Assembly: GCA_028875055.1 (NCBI GenBank)
Contig: JAPPGG010000063.1
Location: 1-32,380, forward strand
Direction: 5' to 3'
DNA length: 32,380 nucleotides
Source of the DNA: Chloroflexota bacterium
Lineage (GTDB): Bacteria > Chloroflexota > Dehalococcoidia > Lucifugimonadales > UBA3495
The notes under the pieces are model-generated. The model was not told where the DNA came from and did no database searches. It worked only from the letters and a program-made list of their open reading frames with translations. Positions 7,744-19,448 of the stretch are shown in pieces. Made by a program: the position numbers and the translations under genes. Position 1 is the stretch's first letter. Each line of letters begins with the position of its first letter.

Positions 7744-8244
7744 ATGGTCGAACTAGGAATCAACCTGCCCCTGCTGATCGCCTATCTGGTTACCTTCGTC
7801 ATTCTGGTGGCGATACTGTACCAGTTCGCCTACAAGCCCCTGATGGCGGCGATGGACCAGCGAACGGAGCGAATCCAGGAGGGTCTTTCCGCGGCTGAGC
7901 GGGCGCGAGAGGATGCAGCCAGTTCCCAGGCGGCCATTGAGGAGCAGTTGAATGAAGCCCGGCGCGAGGGGCAGCGGCTCCTCGATCAGGCCCGCGAAGC
8001 ATCCCAGCGTTTCCGGGAGACGGAGATGGAACGGGCTCGCCAGGAAGCTGAAGCTTTCGCCGAACGGGCCCGTGCCGATATTCAGCGGGAACGGGACGCG
8101 GCCCTGGAAGAACTGCGGGCCAGTTTTGGCGATCTGGCCATTACCGCCGCCGAGCGGGTAATCCGGCGGTCCCTGGACCGTCAGGCCCATGAAGAGCTCA
8201 TCACCCAGGTCCTGGAAGAGGGTGAGAGCTTGCGGCGAGGTTAG
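7744..8244 (+). CDS. atpF: F1Fo ATP synthase subunit b
   Basis: One N-terminal membrane helix (about residues 9-28) is followed by a long Glu/Arg/Ala-rich amphipathic helix and a C-terminal part (RASFGDLAITAAERVIRRSL) that docks on delta. At 166 residues it is the normal length, and no second b' gene is present, so the stalk should be a homodimer. The gene starts 4 bases after the atpE stop. Confidence 0.95.
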   Translation: MVELGINLPLLIAYLVTFVILVAILYQFAYKPLMAAMDQRTERIQEGLSAAERAREDAASSQAAIEEQLNEARREGQRLLDQAREASQRFRETEMERARQEAEAFAERARADIQRERDAALEELRASFGDLAITAAERVIRRSLDRQAHEELITQVLEEGESLRRG

Positions 8245-8250
8245 GGCGCC

Positions 8251-8796
8251 ATGGCCACTCAGGTTGGAGGCCAGCGGTACGCCAGAGCGCTGTTTGACCT
8301 GGCAGTAGAAAGGGACGCCACGGACAATTGGGCCACGGACCTGGCACAATTGGTAGAGGTGATGCAGGACGAGCAGTTCAACCTGTTTTTGAAGCACGCC
8401 GAAGTGCCCCTTGACCGGAAAATCGAGTCGCTGGCAACGGTGTTGCCCGGAATTGACGCGATGGTCCGCAATCTGGGCTCGCTGCTGGTCACCCGGAATT
8501 CGGTGGATGCCATCGGCGAAGTGGCCGTCGGCTATAACCGCCTGGTGGACGAGCGGCTGGGGCGGCAACGCATAGAAGTCACCACTGCCGTGGAACTGGA
8601 ACCCGCCGAAGGGGAGCGCATCCGCCAGTTTGTGGCAAACCTGGTGCAACGCGAGGTTGTGATGTCCACCCGGGTGGATGAGTCCATCCTGGGCGGTATA
8701 GTCATTCAAATCGGCGACCGGCTAATGGACGGAAGTACCCGTTCCAAGCTGGAGGACTTAAGGAAGCAGATTCGCGCGGAGGCAGCGGCCGCATAG
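8251..8796 (+). CDS. atpH: F1Fo ATP synthase subunit delta
   Basis: The delta subunit joins the b stalk to the top of F1. The 181-residue product has the N-terminal helical domain motif RYARALFDLA and the C-terminal GGIVIQIGDRLMDGS region typical of the OSCP/delta family. It begins 6 bases after the atpF stop. Confidence 0.95.
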   Translation: MATQVGGQRYARALFDLAVERDATDNWATDLAQLVEVMQDEQFNLFLKHAEVPLDRKIESLATVLPGIDAMVRNLGSLLVTRNSVDAIGEVAVGYNRLVDERLGRQRIEVTTAVELEPAEGERIRQFVANLVQREVVMSTRVDESILGGIVIQIGDRLMDGSTRSKLEDLRKQIRAEAAAA

Positions 8797-8841
8797 TGGC
8801 CTGAGCCTCCCGCTTCCATTTCGTAGTAAGGAGAGTCCCCA

Positions 8842-10350
8842 ATGGCGATTAGGGGTCAGGAAATCGTTTCATTAATTCGACGCCAGATCGAGGAATTTGG
8901 CGGCGACCTGAGCATGGTTGATGTGGGCACCGTCGTCCAGGTAGGTGACGGTATTGCCAGCATCCAGGGCCTCCAGGGGGTACGCTCCAACGAATTGCTG
9001 GACTTCGGTAACGACATTCTGGGATTGGCCCTTAACCTGGAGTCCGACCTGGTAGGCGCCGCCATCCTGGGCGATGCCAACGCGGTTAAAGAGGGCGACC
9101 AGGTGCGCTCCACCGGCCAGATTATCGAGATTCCGGTGGGCGATGCCCTCATAGGACGGGTGGTAGATCCCCTGGGTCGTCCCCTGGACGGCAAGGGTCC
9201 CATCAATACCACCGGCACCCGGGCTGTCGAACAGGTGGCCCCCAACGTGGTGGTCCGACAGTCTGTAGATACTCCCGTCCAGACAGGCATCAAGGCCATT
9301 GACGCCATGATTCCCATCGGCCGCGGTCAGCGGGAACTCATCATCGGCGACCGTTCCACCGGCAAGACCGCCATCGCGCTGGATACCATCATCAATCAGC
9401 GGGGCGGCGACCTGATTTGCATCTATGTAGCGGTGGGGCAAAAACAGGGCAAGGTGGCCCAGGTGGTGGGAATTCTCGAGGAAAACGACGCCATGGGCCA
9501 TACCATTGTGGTGAACGCCGGCGCTTCCGATTCAGCGCCGCTTCAGTTCATCGCCCCTTACGCCGGCTGCGCCATGGCCGAAGAGTTCATGGACCAGGGC
9601 AAGGACGTTCTGGTGGTTTACGACGACCTGACCAAGCATGCGTGGGCGTACCGCCAAATGTCACTGTTGCTGCGCCGGCCGGCCGGCCGCGAAGCTTACC
9701 CCGGTGACGTTTTCTACCTGCACAGTAGGCTCCTGGAGCGAGCGGCGAAGCTGGACCAGGAACATGGCGGCGGTTCGATTACCGCCCTGCCCATCATCGA
9801 AACCCAGGCCGGTGACGTTTCGGCCTACATTCCCACTAACGTGATCTCCATTACCGACGGCCAGATTTACCTGGAGCCGGAACTGTTCAACATTGGTATT
9901 CGACCGGCGGTAAACGTGGGCCTTTCCGTGTCCCGCGTGGGAGGCGCCGCCCAGACCCGGGCGATACGGCAGGTGGCCGGTCGCTTGCGCCTGGACCTGG
10001 CCCAGTACCGGGAGCTGGCCAGCTTTGCCCAGTTCGGCACTTCGGACCTGGATGCTGCCACCCGCGCCCAGCTGGCCCGAGGTCAGCTTTCCACGGAGGC
10101 CTTGAAGCAGCCCCAGTACCGGCCCCTGCGCCTGGAGCAGGAAGTGATTATCCTGTACGCCGTCAACGCCGGTTTGACGGACGATGTACCCCTGGAGCGG
10201 GTGGGAGCCTTTGAAGAGCAGCTGCTGGAGTACATGGGAAGCACCCATCCGGAAATCGGCGAGGCCATCGCCTCCAGTGGCAATCTGCCCGAAGAGGCGA
10301 TAACCCAGCTGAACGAGGCAATTGCCAATTTCAAGGCCACCTTCAGCTAA
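8842..10350 (+). CDS. atpA: F1Fo ATP synthase subunit alpha
   Basis: The non-catalytic nucleotide-binding subunit of F1, 502 residues, normal length. The Walker A is GDRSTGKTA (169-177), where most bacteria have Gln in place of the Ser. The Arg finger region is present in [18 protein letters not shown] and [26 protein letters not shown] lies upstream of the ATG. Confidence 0.98.
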   Translation: MAIRGQEIVSLIRRQIEEFGGDLSMVDVGTVVQVGDGIASIQGLQGVRSNELLDFGNDILGLALNLESDLVGAAILGDANAVKEGDQVRSTGQIIEIPVGDALIGRVVDPLGRPLDGKGPINTTGTRAVEQVAPNVVVRQSVDTPVQTGIKAIDAMIPIGRGQRELIIGDRSTGKTAIALDTIINQRGGDLICIYVAVGQKQGKVAQVVGILEENDAMGHTIVVNAGASDSAPLQFIAPYAGCAMAEEFMDQGKDVLVVYDDLTKHAWAYRQMSLLLRRPAGREAYPGDVFYLHSRLLERAAKLDQEHGGGSITALPIIETQAGDVSAYIPTNVISITDGQIYLEPELFNIGIRPAVNVGLSVSRVGGAAQTRAIRQVAGRLRLDLAQYRELASFAQFGTSDLDAATRAQLARGQLSTEALKQPQYRPLRLEQEVIILYAVNAGLTDDVPLERVGAFEEQLLEYMGSTHPEIGEAIASSGNLPEEAITQLNEAIANFKATFS

Positions 10351-10381
10351 ACGAAGGCAACCAGGAAGGAACTCTTTCCAT

Positions 10382-10427
10382 TGATTTTCGTTCAGAAGGG
10401 TCCGGTAGCCAGGTCTGGCGAAAATCA
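10382..10427 (+). other. Inverted repeat in the atpA-atpG spacer
   Basis: A 9-bp perfect inverted repeat (TGATTTTCG at 10382-10390, complement at 10419-10427) with an inner CAGA/TCTG pairing. It lies in the 102-base atpA-atpG gap and is followed by two direct copies of ATCAGTG. It might affect mRNA stability or the alpha to gamma ratio. Confidence 0.5.
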
Positions 10428-10452
10428 GTGTCTATCAGTGGATGAATAAGAC

Positions 10453-12770
<2,318 letters not shown>

Positions 12771-12805
12771 TGTTGGTGCGAGAAGCGTAAGGAGCGGTTA
12801 ACACT

Positions 12806-13255
12806 ATGGCCTCCATGCGACTGGAAATAATTACGGCGGAACGCGAGGTTTATGCCGACGACGTGGACATCGTTGTCGCGCCTGGTGTCGAGGGGCAGCT
12901 GGGAATTCTGCCCCACCACGCGCCGTTGATGACCGCCCTGCAGCCGGGAGAAATCCTGGTTCGCAAGGACGGGGAACCCTCCTACCTGGCGGTTTCAGGT
13001 GGATTCATGGAGGTCATGGCCAACCGGGTGACCATCCTGGCCGAGACCTGTGAGTACACCGATGAGATCAACGAAGAACGGGCCCAGGCCGCCATGGAGC
13101 GGGCCCAGGAGCGCATTCGCAACCAGGGAAGCGAAGCGGAACTGGCGGAGGCTTTGAGTTCCTTGCGCCGGGCCCAGGTAAGGTTGAACATCGTGCGCCG
13201 ACGCCGGCCCCGGGGAGACATGCGTTCCTCGATATCAACTCAGCCTGGGGGGTAA
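12806..13255 (+). CDS. atpC: F1Fo ATP synthase subunit epsilon
   Basis: A 149-residue epsilon subunit with the beta-sandwich motif GQLGILPHHAPLMTAL and a C-terminal two-helix part (about 85-130) able to inhibit rotation. AAGGAGCGG lies upstream. It is the last gene of the operon and is followed by a terminator. Confidence 0.95.
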   Translation: MASMRLEIITAEREVYADDVDIVVAPGVEGQLGILPHHAPLMTALQPGEILVRKDGEPSYLAVSGGFMEVMANRVTILAETCEYTDEINEERAQAAMERAQERIRNQGSEAELAEALSSLRRAQVRLNIVRRRRPRGDMRSSISTQPGG

Positions 13256-13291
13256 GCTATCTACCCGACCACCAGGATACGGAGAGAAGAA

Positions 13292-13319
13292 GGGGCGCCT
13301 GATGCAAGTCAGGCGCTCC
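13292..13319. terminator. Bidirectional terminator between atpC and rex
   Basis: An 11-bp stem with one G-T pair (13292-13302 with 13309-13319) and loop TGCAAG. The plus tail is GGTTTCTT and the minus tail is TCTTCTCTCC, so it can serve both converging units. Confidence 0.8.
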
Positions 13320-13332
13320 GGTTTCTTGGGGG

Positions 13333-14007
13333 CTACAGCTCCTTTTCCGGTGACAGGCCGTTGGCCAAATAGTAGGTCATGGACTGGAGAGACAGGAGAG
13401 GATCAATGCTCCGGACGTTAACGTCCTCCGGTACCTGGGGCATTATGGGGGCATAGTTCAGGATGGCCTTTATGCCGCAGTCCACCAGCCGGTCCACCAC
13501 GGTCTGGGTGTAGGCGATGGGGACGGCCACGATGGCGATGGTGACCTGAAAGTTGTCGATAACCTCCGACAGCTGGGAGACGGGGCGGACCAGCAGCCCG
13601 CCAACCTCCTGGCCCACCACGCTGGGATTGTCGTCCAGCGCTGCCACCAGTTGAAACCCGTCGGGAGTAAAACCGGGGTAGTTAAGGATGGCCCTTCCCA
13701 GCCTTCCCACGCCCACAACGGCGACGTTCCAGGTAACGGTCAGACCCAGAATCTGCTTCAGTTCCTCCAGCAGATGATCGACGCGATAACCCCTTCCCTG
13801 CTTGCCGAAACGGCCAAAGTAGCTAAGGTCTTTGCGTATTTGCGCGGGGGTTATCTGCAGTTTTTCGCCGAGCTGCTGGGAATTGGCGATTTGCACTCCT
13901 TCCGCCAGCATCTGGCTCAGGGTGCGAACGTATTGGGGTAAACGGCTGACTACTACGTCAGGAACTTCGGTCCTGCCGGTTATGTCTCTCTCGAAACTGC
14001 TCGCCAT
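13333..14007 (-). CDS. rex: Redox-sensing transcriptional repressor Rex
   Basis: Rex senses the NADH to NAD ratio and represses respiration and fermentation genes when NADH is low. The 224-residue protein has an N-terminal winged helix (ITPAQIRKDLSYFGRFGKQG) and a Rossmann domain with the dinucleotide loop VGVGRLG, followed by the AALDDNP strand and the ILNYAP region. The length is typical. The ATG at 14007 has only a short CAAGG upstream. It converges on the atp operon; a palindrome in its promoter region may be an operator. Confidence 0.95.
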   Translation of the reverse strand: MASSFERDITGRTEVPDVVVSRLPQYVRTLSQMLAEGVQIANSQQLGEKLQITPAQIRKDLSYFGRFGKQGRGYRVDHLLEELKQILGLTVTWNVAVVGVGRLGRAILNYPGFTPDGFQLVAALDDNPSVVGQEVGGLLVRPVSQLSEVIDNFQVTIAIVAVPIAYTQTVVDRLVDCGIKAILNYAPIMPQVPEDVNVRSIDPLLSLQSMTYYLANGLSPEKEL

Positions 14008-14032
14008 GCCTTGAGGCCACTTCTCAGTGTAG

Positions 14033-14049
14033 TTATCCGGCCCGGATTA
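14033..14049. promoter_or_regulatory. Palindrome upstream of rex
   Basis: ATCCGG-C-CCGGAT (14035-14047) is a perfect 6+1+6 dyad, nearly extended to TTATCCGG/CCGGATTA. It lies about 26-42 bases upstream of the rex start, between plausible promoter boxes. It does not match the classical Rex site TTGTGAA-N6-TTCACAA. Confidence 0.4.
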
Positions 14050-14253
14050 CAAAATGAGTGCGCTGGCAGTTGAAGGCTCGCCTTAAGCGGAAACCAGCGC
14101 CACCCGGGCAATGTTATTATGTATTACTTGGTTTACAATCTATAGGTTCACTGTAAATGCGTCAAGACTGATACCTGCTGGCAGGCCGCGCTGCCGCTGG
14201 AGCTCAGCATGCTCGATATATCTGCTCTGGCCGAGGAAACTGGAGGTTAAGCC

Positions 14254-14547
14254 GTGCATATTGGCGCCTGCAGATTGACCCTGTATCTGCCCGACTCCCG
14301 CAGCCTCAAGGACAGGCGCCAGGTGGCGCGGTCCCTCACCGCCCGAATCAGCAACAAGTTCAATGTCGCTGTGGCGGAAGAGGCTGATAGTGAACTGAGG
14401 CAGCGCTTGACCCTCCTGGTCTGCGCCGTCAGCAGTGAAGCCGACCACGCCAACGAAATGCTGTCCCAGGTGGTTGATTTCGTGGAGGAAGTCAGGCCCG
14501 ATGTGGCGGTGCTGGCCAGCCAGGTAGAAATGATTTCCGGTGTCTAG
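14254..14547 (+). CDS. DUF503 family protein
   Basis: A 97-residue single-domain DUF503 protein, recognised by the N-terminal LTLYLPDSRSLKDRRQVARS, the FNVAVAEE strand and the ferredoxin-like alpha/beta pattern. Its function is not established; family members are often near translation-related genes. The start is GTG with GGAGG 7 bases upstream. It is monocistronic and is followed by an intrinsic terminator. The 246 bases upstream (14008-14253) contain the rex operator region and no other gene. Confidence 0.85.
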   Translation: MHIGACRLTLYLPDSRSLKDRRQVARSLTARISNKFNVAVAEEADSELRQRLTLLVCAVSSEADHANEMLSQVVDFVEEVRPDVAVLASQVEMISGV

Positions 14548-14583
14548 GCCCATGCGCCCGAGCGATTCGGGGGGCAACAAGTG

Positions 14584-14611
14584 GAGGCGGGAGATTCACC
14601 TGCCTCTTTTT
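14584..14611 (+). terminator. Intrinsic terminator after the DUF503 gene
   Basis: An 8-bp stem with one G-T pair (GAGGCGGG at 14584-14591 with 14599-14606), a 7-base loop and five T residues (14607-14611). It is the best canonical intrinsic terminator in the window. Confidence 0.9.
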
Positions 14612-14695
14612 CCGTTCGCCCCAAGGGTCTGCAGCGCTTGCTCACCTGGAGGGCGGAAGGCTGTTGAATGAAGAGCTCCATCTTTCCCCTGAGCT

Positions 14696-15589
14696 TTATT
14701 CGGCGGGAATGGGTGACCCGGAAGGCTGGTGGGCAATAAGGAGGGAGTCCAGGAATTCGCTGACGGCATTCCAGGTGTTCTCGCCTGCCCAGCCCAGCCC
14801 GTCGTTATGCATGGCCCCGGGGATTTCGTGGAAACTCTTGGGTTGATTCGCCGCTTCGTACAGGCGGCGTCCGTGGTCAACGGGTATTATCTCGTCGGCT
14901 TCCCCGTGGATTACCAGCAGTGGACCTTCGTATTCCTTGATGCGGGAAAGGGAGTCAAAGCGCTTTCCCGCCAGCAGCCGGATGGGGGAGTAAGGGTACA
15001 GGTCTCGGCCCAGGTCAGATATGCTGGTAAAAGGGGAGTAGAGAATCATTCCATGGGGCTGCCGGCGCTGGGCCAGCTCAACGGCGACGGCGGCTCCCAG
15101 GGAGCGACCGAAATAAACAAACCGGTTCTCCGACAGGTCGTCCCGGGAGTCCAGGTAGGACAGCGCAGCCCTGGAGTCGCGATATACTCCATCCTCCGAT
15201 GGCTTTCCCTGGCTATTCCCGTATCCCCGGTAGTCAAAGATGAACACATTGACTCCCGCCAGGTAATGAAGCAGGGCCAGGTCGTCAACCCGATGGCTGA
15301 TGTTGCCGCCGTTGCCGTGCAGCCAGAGCAGGGTGATATCCGACCTGCCGCTCTCGCTGGGGGGAGTAGTAGCCGCAGCCGGGATGAACCAGCCATTCAG
15401 GAATAGGCCGTCCTCAGTTTCAAACCGGACATCCTCGTAAAAAACGCCTGCATCTGCGGGTGTCCGCTCAACCTGGGAAGAAGGGAAGAAGATAAACTGG
15501 CGTTCCAGGAAGTCGAGCAGATTCATGCCCGGCCACGCAACTCCCGCGAGGATGGCGACAACACCGAACAATTCCACAAATTTGCCCAT
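14696..15589 (-). CDS. Membrane-anchored alpha/beta hydrolase (Bem46/ABHD13-like)
   Basis: A 297-residue serine hydrolase with an N-terminal signal-anchor helix (about residues 7-25). The oxyanion region is LWLHGNGGN (89-96), followed by FDYRGYGNSQG. The nucleophile elbow is GRSLG (Ser163), the acid is Asp232 in HGEADEIIP, and the base is His261 in GAMHND. The pattern fits the Bem46/ABHD13 group; the substrate is unknown. It follows the dehydrogenase gene by 19 bases in the same direction, so the two are likely co-transcribed. Confidence 0.88.
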   Translation of the reverse strand: MGKFVELFGVVAILAGVAWPGMNLLDFLERQFIFFPSSQVERTPADAGVFYEDVRFETEDGLFLNGWFIPAAATTPPSESGRSDITLLWLHGNGGNISHRVDDLALLHYLAGVNVFIFDYRGYGNSQGKPSEDGVYRDSRAALSYLDSRDDLSENRFVYFGRSLGAAVAVELAQRRQPHGMILYSPFTSISDLGRDLYPYSPIRLLAGKRFDSLSRIKEYEGPLLVIHGEADEIIPVDHGRRLYEAANQPKSFHEIPGAMHNDGLGWAGENTWNAVSEFLDSLLIAHQPSGSPIPAE

Positions 15590-15608
15590 ACGGGACCCTG
15601 ACTCATGG

Positions 15609-16598
15609 CTAAGTGCGAAACCCTTGCGCTACCACGTTTACGGGTGAGCCTGCCGCGAACCGCTCCAGGTTTTCGATGGACATTTCCAGGCCGCGCATGG
15701 TGCCATTATATGCCATGCTGCCGGCGTGGGGCGCCAGGACCACGTTGTCCAAAAGGGTCAAGGGGTGCCCGGCCGGCAAGGGTTCTACCTCGAAAACGTC
15801 CAGGCCCGCGCCGGCTATACGTCCCTGTTGCAGGCATTCCAGAAGGGCGGCTTCATCCACCACTGCCCCGCGTGCCACGTTCACCAGGATGGCAGTGGGC
15901 TTCATCAGGGCCAGTTGGTCCCGGCCAATCAGTCCCTGGCTGTCGGGAGTCAGCGCGACGTGGAGGGAAACAACGTCGGAAACGCGCAGCAACTCCTCCA
16001 GTTCCAGGAATTCTACCCCGTACTCCTTCGCCCGTTCGCGGGTAGGATTAAAGGTCCAGGCTACTACGTTCATCCCAATACCCTGACCCAGCTGGACCAT
16101 TCGGCGGCCGATGGCGCCTGTGCCCACCACGCCGAGGGTCTTGCCGTATAGTTCGTCAATGTAGCCGGCGGCCCAGCCTCCGTCGCGTATGCGGCGGTCG
16201 TTCTGGACTATCTGGCGGGAGACGGCCAGGGCCAGGGCGAGGGCATGTTCGGACACATAGGGGGCGCCATAGCCGGGGGTGTTGGAAACCGTTATGCCCA
16301 GTTCTTCCGCCGCCGCCAGGTCAACGTGGTCAACCCCGGTACCCCATACCGAAAGCAGTTTCAGGTTGGGGCAGGCCTCCAGTACTTCGCGTGGGAAGGG
16401 GACGGCGGAGCGGATGTTTATGATGGCGTCAGCTTCCCGTATGCGTTCGATGGTTTCCTGGTTGTTGGCCGGCCGGGTTGTGTGCCATTCCGCTCGGTCG
16501 GCCAACTCCCTCGCCCTGGATTCTAGGGGTGTTCCCGCCAGGGCTGGGGGTTCATCATCGGGTACTGCCAGAAGGGCGAAGGGCTTTGCGTTGGACAT
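15609..16598 (-). CDS. D-2-hydroxyacid dehydrogenase
   Basis: A 329-residue NAD-dependent dehydrogenase of the phosphoglycerate dehydrogenase group, without an ACT domain. The dinucleotide loop is GVVGTGAIGRRM (156-167). The catalytic triad positions are Arg243 (VNVARGAVVDE), Glu272 (FEVEPLP) and His291 (APHAGS). It probably interconverts a 2-oxoacid and a D-2-hydroxyacid; the substrate is not clear from sequence. It lies in a run of four minus-strand genes with an AAGGTG ribosome site. Confidence 0.92.
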   Translation of the reverse strand: MSNAKPFALLAVPDDEPPALAGTPLESRARELADRAEWHTTRPANNQETIERIREADAIINIRSAVPFPREVLEACPNLKLLSVWGTGVDHVDLAAAEELGITVSNTPGYGAPYVSEHALALALAVSRQIVQNDRRIRDGGWAAGYIDELYGKTLGVVGTGAIGRRMVQLGQGIGMNVVAWTFNPTRERAKEYGVEFLELEELLRVSDVVSLHVALTPDSQGLIGRDQLALMKPTAILVNVARGAVVDEAALLECLQQGRIAGAGLDVFEVEPLPAGHPLTLLDNVVLAPHAGSMAYNGTMRGLEMSIENLERFAAGSPVNVVAQGFRT

Positions 16599-16644
16599 AC
16601 TGATTTCACCTTGAGAATTGGATTCTGAGAAGACCCTTGTGAGA

Positions 16645-17229
16645 CTACTGCGCCGGGTGGGACTGTAAGCGACGAGACGCCCATCCGGAAATCGCTCCCG
16701 CCACGACCGACCCAGCCAAACCCAGGGTCATGTCTCCGAGGGTATCAATGTAGGCCGTTTCCAGTTCGGGGGAAACCCGGATGAAAGCCACGTATTCGGC
16801 AAGCTCCCAAATGATAGCAGTTGTCGCGCCAAAGCCGATGACCAGGGCGGCGGAAATCCAGAATCCGTGTCCCAGTCTGGTGACCAGCGCGCCGACGCCG
16901 CCGGAAAGAAGGGCCCAGTTGACCAGATGGTTGGCGTCGTCCCACCACTCCACCGTGTCATAAAGGTCAAGGGAATTGCCGGCCGTATCAATCAGGAAGG
17001 GAAGAGTTATCAGGATGTCGGCGACTAAGGGGTAGGCCGATTCTCTCCGCCATGCTGTCCAGGCCACCGGCAAAACCAGTATGGCCATGGGATAGGTGAT
17101 CAATCGCCAGAGAAAGCCCTTGCCCTCGAACTGCTGCAACCCGGAGAAGGCGCCGAATACCAGCAGGCAGACCAGGGCAAGCTTCAGGAGAAGATCGATC
17201 CAGAGTATCGGCGGGTACTTGCTAATCAC
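16645..17229 (-). CDS. Integral membrane protein, DUF2238/YjdF-like
   Basis: A 194-residue protein with about five or six hydrophobic helices (near residues 10-28, 40-56, 68-84, 100-115, 122-146 and 165-183). The segment LYDTVEWWDDANHLVNWALL between helices, and the intramembrane AIIWELAEYVAF, resemble the DUF2238/YjdF family of unknown function. The start is GTG 17229 with no clear ribosome site. It lies between the iron-sulfur protein gene and the dehydrogenase gene on the same strand. Confidence 0.65.
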   Translation of the reverse strand: MISKYPPILWIDLLLKLALVCLLVFGAFSGLQQFEGKGFLWRLITYPMAILVLPVAWTAWRRESAYPLVADILITLPFLIDTAGNSLDLYDTVEWWDDANHLVNWALLSGGVGALVTRLGHGFWISAALVIGFGATTAIIWELAEYVAFIRVSPELETAYIDTLGDMTLGLAGSVVAGAISGWASRRLQSHPAQ

Positions 17230-17290
17230 TGCGCTATGGTTGACGTCATTAACCGGGTATCGGTTCGCGGGAGACGGATGCCACCGTTGA

Positions 17291-19345
17291 TTACTCTTCC
17301 AGGCTGTCCGCCAGAATCTCCAGCACGTCCCTTGCCTGCTTGGTCTGGTCTTCTCCCTTGGACTGTATGCCCTCGGTCATCATCTGGAGGCAGAAGGGAC
17401 AGGAAACACCCACCGTATCGGCATTGGTTTCGAGGAAGTGGTCAGTGCGGGCATGGTTGATGCGCTGGCCCTGGCTTTCCTCGATCCACATGTGACCGCC
17501 GCCGGCGCCGCAGCAGAAGCCCCGCTCCCGGCAGCGGGGAGTCATTTCCACCAGCCGCAGGCCGGGGATGGAGCGGGCAATGTTGCGGGGCTGGTCGTAG
17601 ATGCCGTTATGGCGGCCCAGGAAGCAGGAGTCGTGATAGGCCATATCCACGTTCATCATCTTGATGGGCTTCACCCGGCCCTGCTGGATTAGTTCGTCCA
17701 CAAACTGGCTGTAATGCAGCACCTCGTAGTCCCCGCCGAACTGGGGGTATTCGTTGCGCATGGAATTGAAGCAGTGGGGGCAGATGGTGACAATCTTCTT
17801 GACGTTGTAGCCGTTCAGAACCTCGATGTTCTGGGCGGCCAGCATCTGGAACAGGTACTCGTTCCCCATGCGGCGGGCCGGATCGCCGGTGCAGGTCTCC
17901 TCGTCTCCCAGGATGGCGAAGTCCACTCCGGCCGATTTGAGCACCTTGACCATAGAGCGGGCGGTGCCCTGGCTGCGCTGTTCCAGGGCGGCGGTGCAGC
18001 CGACCCAGAAGAGAATCTCGGCATCGGGCTTCTCGGCCAGGGTGGGGACGTCGAGACCCTCGGCCCAGTCGGTGCGGGAGAACTGGGTGCCGCGCCAGGG
18101 GTGGCCCCGCTGTTCCATGCTGAGGAGAGCGTTCATTCCCGTCTCGGGGATGCGGGACTCCTCCAGAACCAGGTTGCGGCGCAGGTCCATAATGGTGGGA
18201 ATGTGCTCCACCACCACCGGGCACTCCTCCATGCACGCGCCGCAGGAAACGCAGTCCCAGATCATTTGCTCCGGAATGGCGTGGTCGATGATGGGTTCCG
18301 GCTCCACATGCTCGGGGTCGCGCGGCCCCTGGTGGCCGATGGCAATCATATGTTCCTTGATGTTCTCGACGATGTGCATCGGGGACAGGATCTTGCCCGT
18401 GGTATTGGCCGGGCAGGCGTCCGTACAGCGTCCGCAGACGGCGCAGGCGTAGCCGTCCAGCAGCTGCTTCCAGGTAAAGTCCTGGACCCGGCCCGCGCCG
18501 AACCGCTCGGCGTTTTCCAGGTCAATGGATGCCATGGTTCCCCGGGGCTCCAGGGACCGGAAGTAGGCGTTCAGGGGCGCGCCAATCATATGGATGTGCT
18601 TGGAGGTGGGGACATAAATGCCAAAGCCCAGGATGATGCCCAGGTGCGCCCACCAGAAAATGGCGTGGAGGACCTCCGCCGCGCCGGCGCTCAGTCCCAT
18701 GCCGGTGAAGGCGTCCGAAAGCAGGCCGCCCACTGGCACGGCGGCCTCCGGCCCTTGGCCGCCCGAAGCCACGTAGAAGGCGTGGACCAGCAGGGTGGCC
18801 ACCATCAGTCCGCCAGTGAGCCCCACCACTATGACGGCGTCAATGTTGCGGGTCAGGTCAAAGCTGAGGCGGTAGGGCTTGGCCGCCCAGCGGCGTACCA
18901 GCATCCAGGCAAGTATGGCCAGGATGAGGACCGCGTACAGGTCCAGGTAAATGCTGTAAACCTTGACCCCTGTCGCGGTCAGCAGCAGTTCAGGGAGGGC
19001 GTGCCAGATGGAACCGACAAAGATGAAGATGAGGTAGCTGAGGGAGAAGGATAGGAATCCCCAGAAAACGAAGGCGTGTCCCAGTCCCGCCAGGTCGATA
19101 TTGCGGCTGCGGGCATCCACGGAACCAACCCGCTGCAGGACCTTGCGCTGTCCGACCACAATGCTGATTGCGCCGGTCAGCCGCTCCCAGGGCCGGTCAA
19201 AGCGGGCCACGCTGCGGCCCTGCCGGATGAGGTGGATGACCCGCTTGTAGGCCAGCCAGCCAGCCAACGCCTGGGTAACTACCAGGGCCAGGTACACGCC
19301 GACCCATACGGGAATAATGCCGAAAATATCGCCAGGAGGGACCAT
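17291..19345 (-). CDS. Membrane heme/iron-sulfur oxidoreductase, HdrD-like (CCG domains)
   Basis: A 684-residue fusion. The N-terminal half (about 1-270) has around six membrane helices, with His residues (GHAFVFWGF, HAIFWWAHLG, SKHIHM) placed like the heme b ligands of NarI/DsrM. Next come two 4Fe-4S motifs, CAVCGRCTDACP (about 302) and CVSCGACMEECP (about 368). The C-terminal half has two CCG-type cysteine domains (CPHCFNSM and GFCCGAGGG), as in heterodisulfide reductase HdrD. Such proteins pass electrons between quinone, or an electron-transfer flavoprotein, and a soluble partner. The partner here is not visible. It is the first of four minus-strand genes, with GGAG upstream of the ATG. 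Confidence 0.88.
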   Translation of the reverse strand: MVPPGDIFGIIPVWVGVYLALVVTQALAGWLAYKRVIHLIRQGRSVARFDRPWERLTGAISIVVGQRKVLQRVGSVDARSRNIDLAGLGHAFVFWGFLSFSLSYLIFIFVGSIWHALPELLLTATGVKVYSIYLDLYAVLILAILAWMLVRRWAAKPYRLSFDLTRNIDAVIVVGLTGGLMVATLLVHAFYVASGGQGPEAAVPVGGLLSDAFTGMGLSAGAAEVLHAIFWWAHLGIILGFGIYVPTSKHIHMIGAPLNAYFRSLEPRGTMASIDLENAERFGAGRVQDFTWKQLLDGYACAVCGRCTDACPANTTGKILSPMHIVENIKEHMIAIGHQGPRDPEHVEPEPIIDHAIPEQMIWDCVSCGACMEECPVVVEHIPTIMDLRRNLVLEESRIPETGMNALLSMEQRGHPWRGTQFSRTDWAEGLDVPTLAEKPDAEILFWVGCTAALEQRSQGTARSMVKVLKSAGVDFAILGDEETCTGDPARRMGNEYLFQMLAAQNIEVLNGYNVKKIVTICPHCFNSMRNEYPQFGGDYEVLHYSQFVDELIQQGRVKPIKMMNVDMAYHDSCFLGRHNGIYDQPRNIARSIPGLRLVEMTPRCRERGFCCGAGGGHMWIEESQGQRINHARTDHFLETNADTVGVSCPFCLQMMTEGIQSKGEDQTKQARDVLEILADSLEE

Positions 19346-19448
19346 GGTGGAGGACTCCGGTGGTGGAATTTTGCGGTGGCTAGAGCAAGGGATAGTGTAA
19401 CATACGGGGGGATTGAGAGAGATTGCTGCTTGATTTTGAGAGGTAATA

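Noticed and set aside
14132-14157. TTTACA and TGTAAA dyad before the DUF503 gene as a Rex operator
   Set aside because: The half-sites are 14 bases apart and lack the TTGTGA/TCACAA cores.
17714-19054. Long plus-strand open frame (446 codons) opposite the HdrD-like gene
   Set aside because: It is antisense to a clear gene with intact cysteine motifs, and its product has no family pattern.
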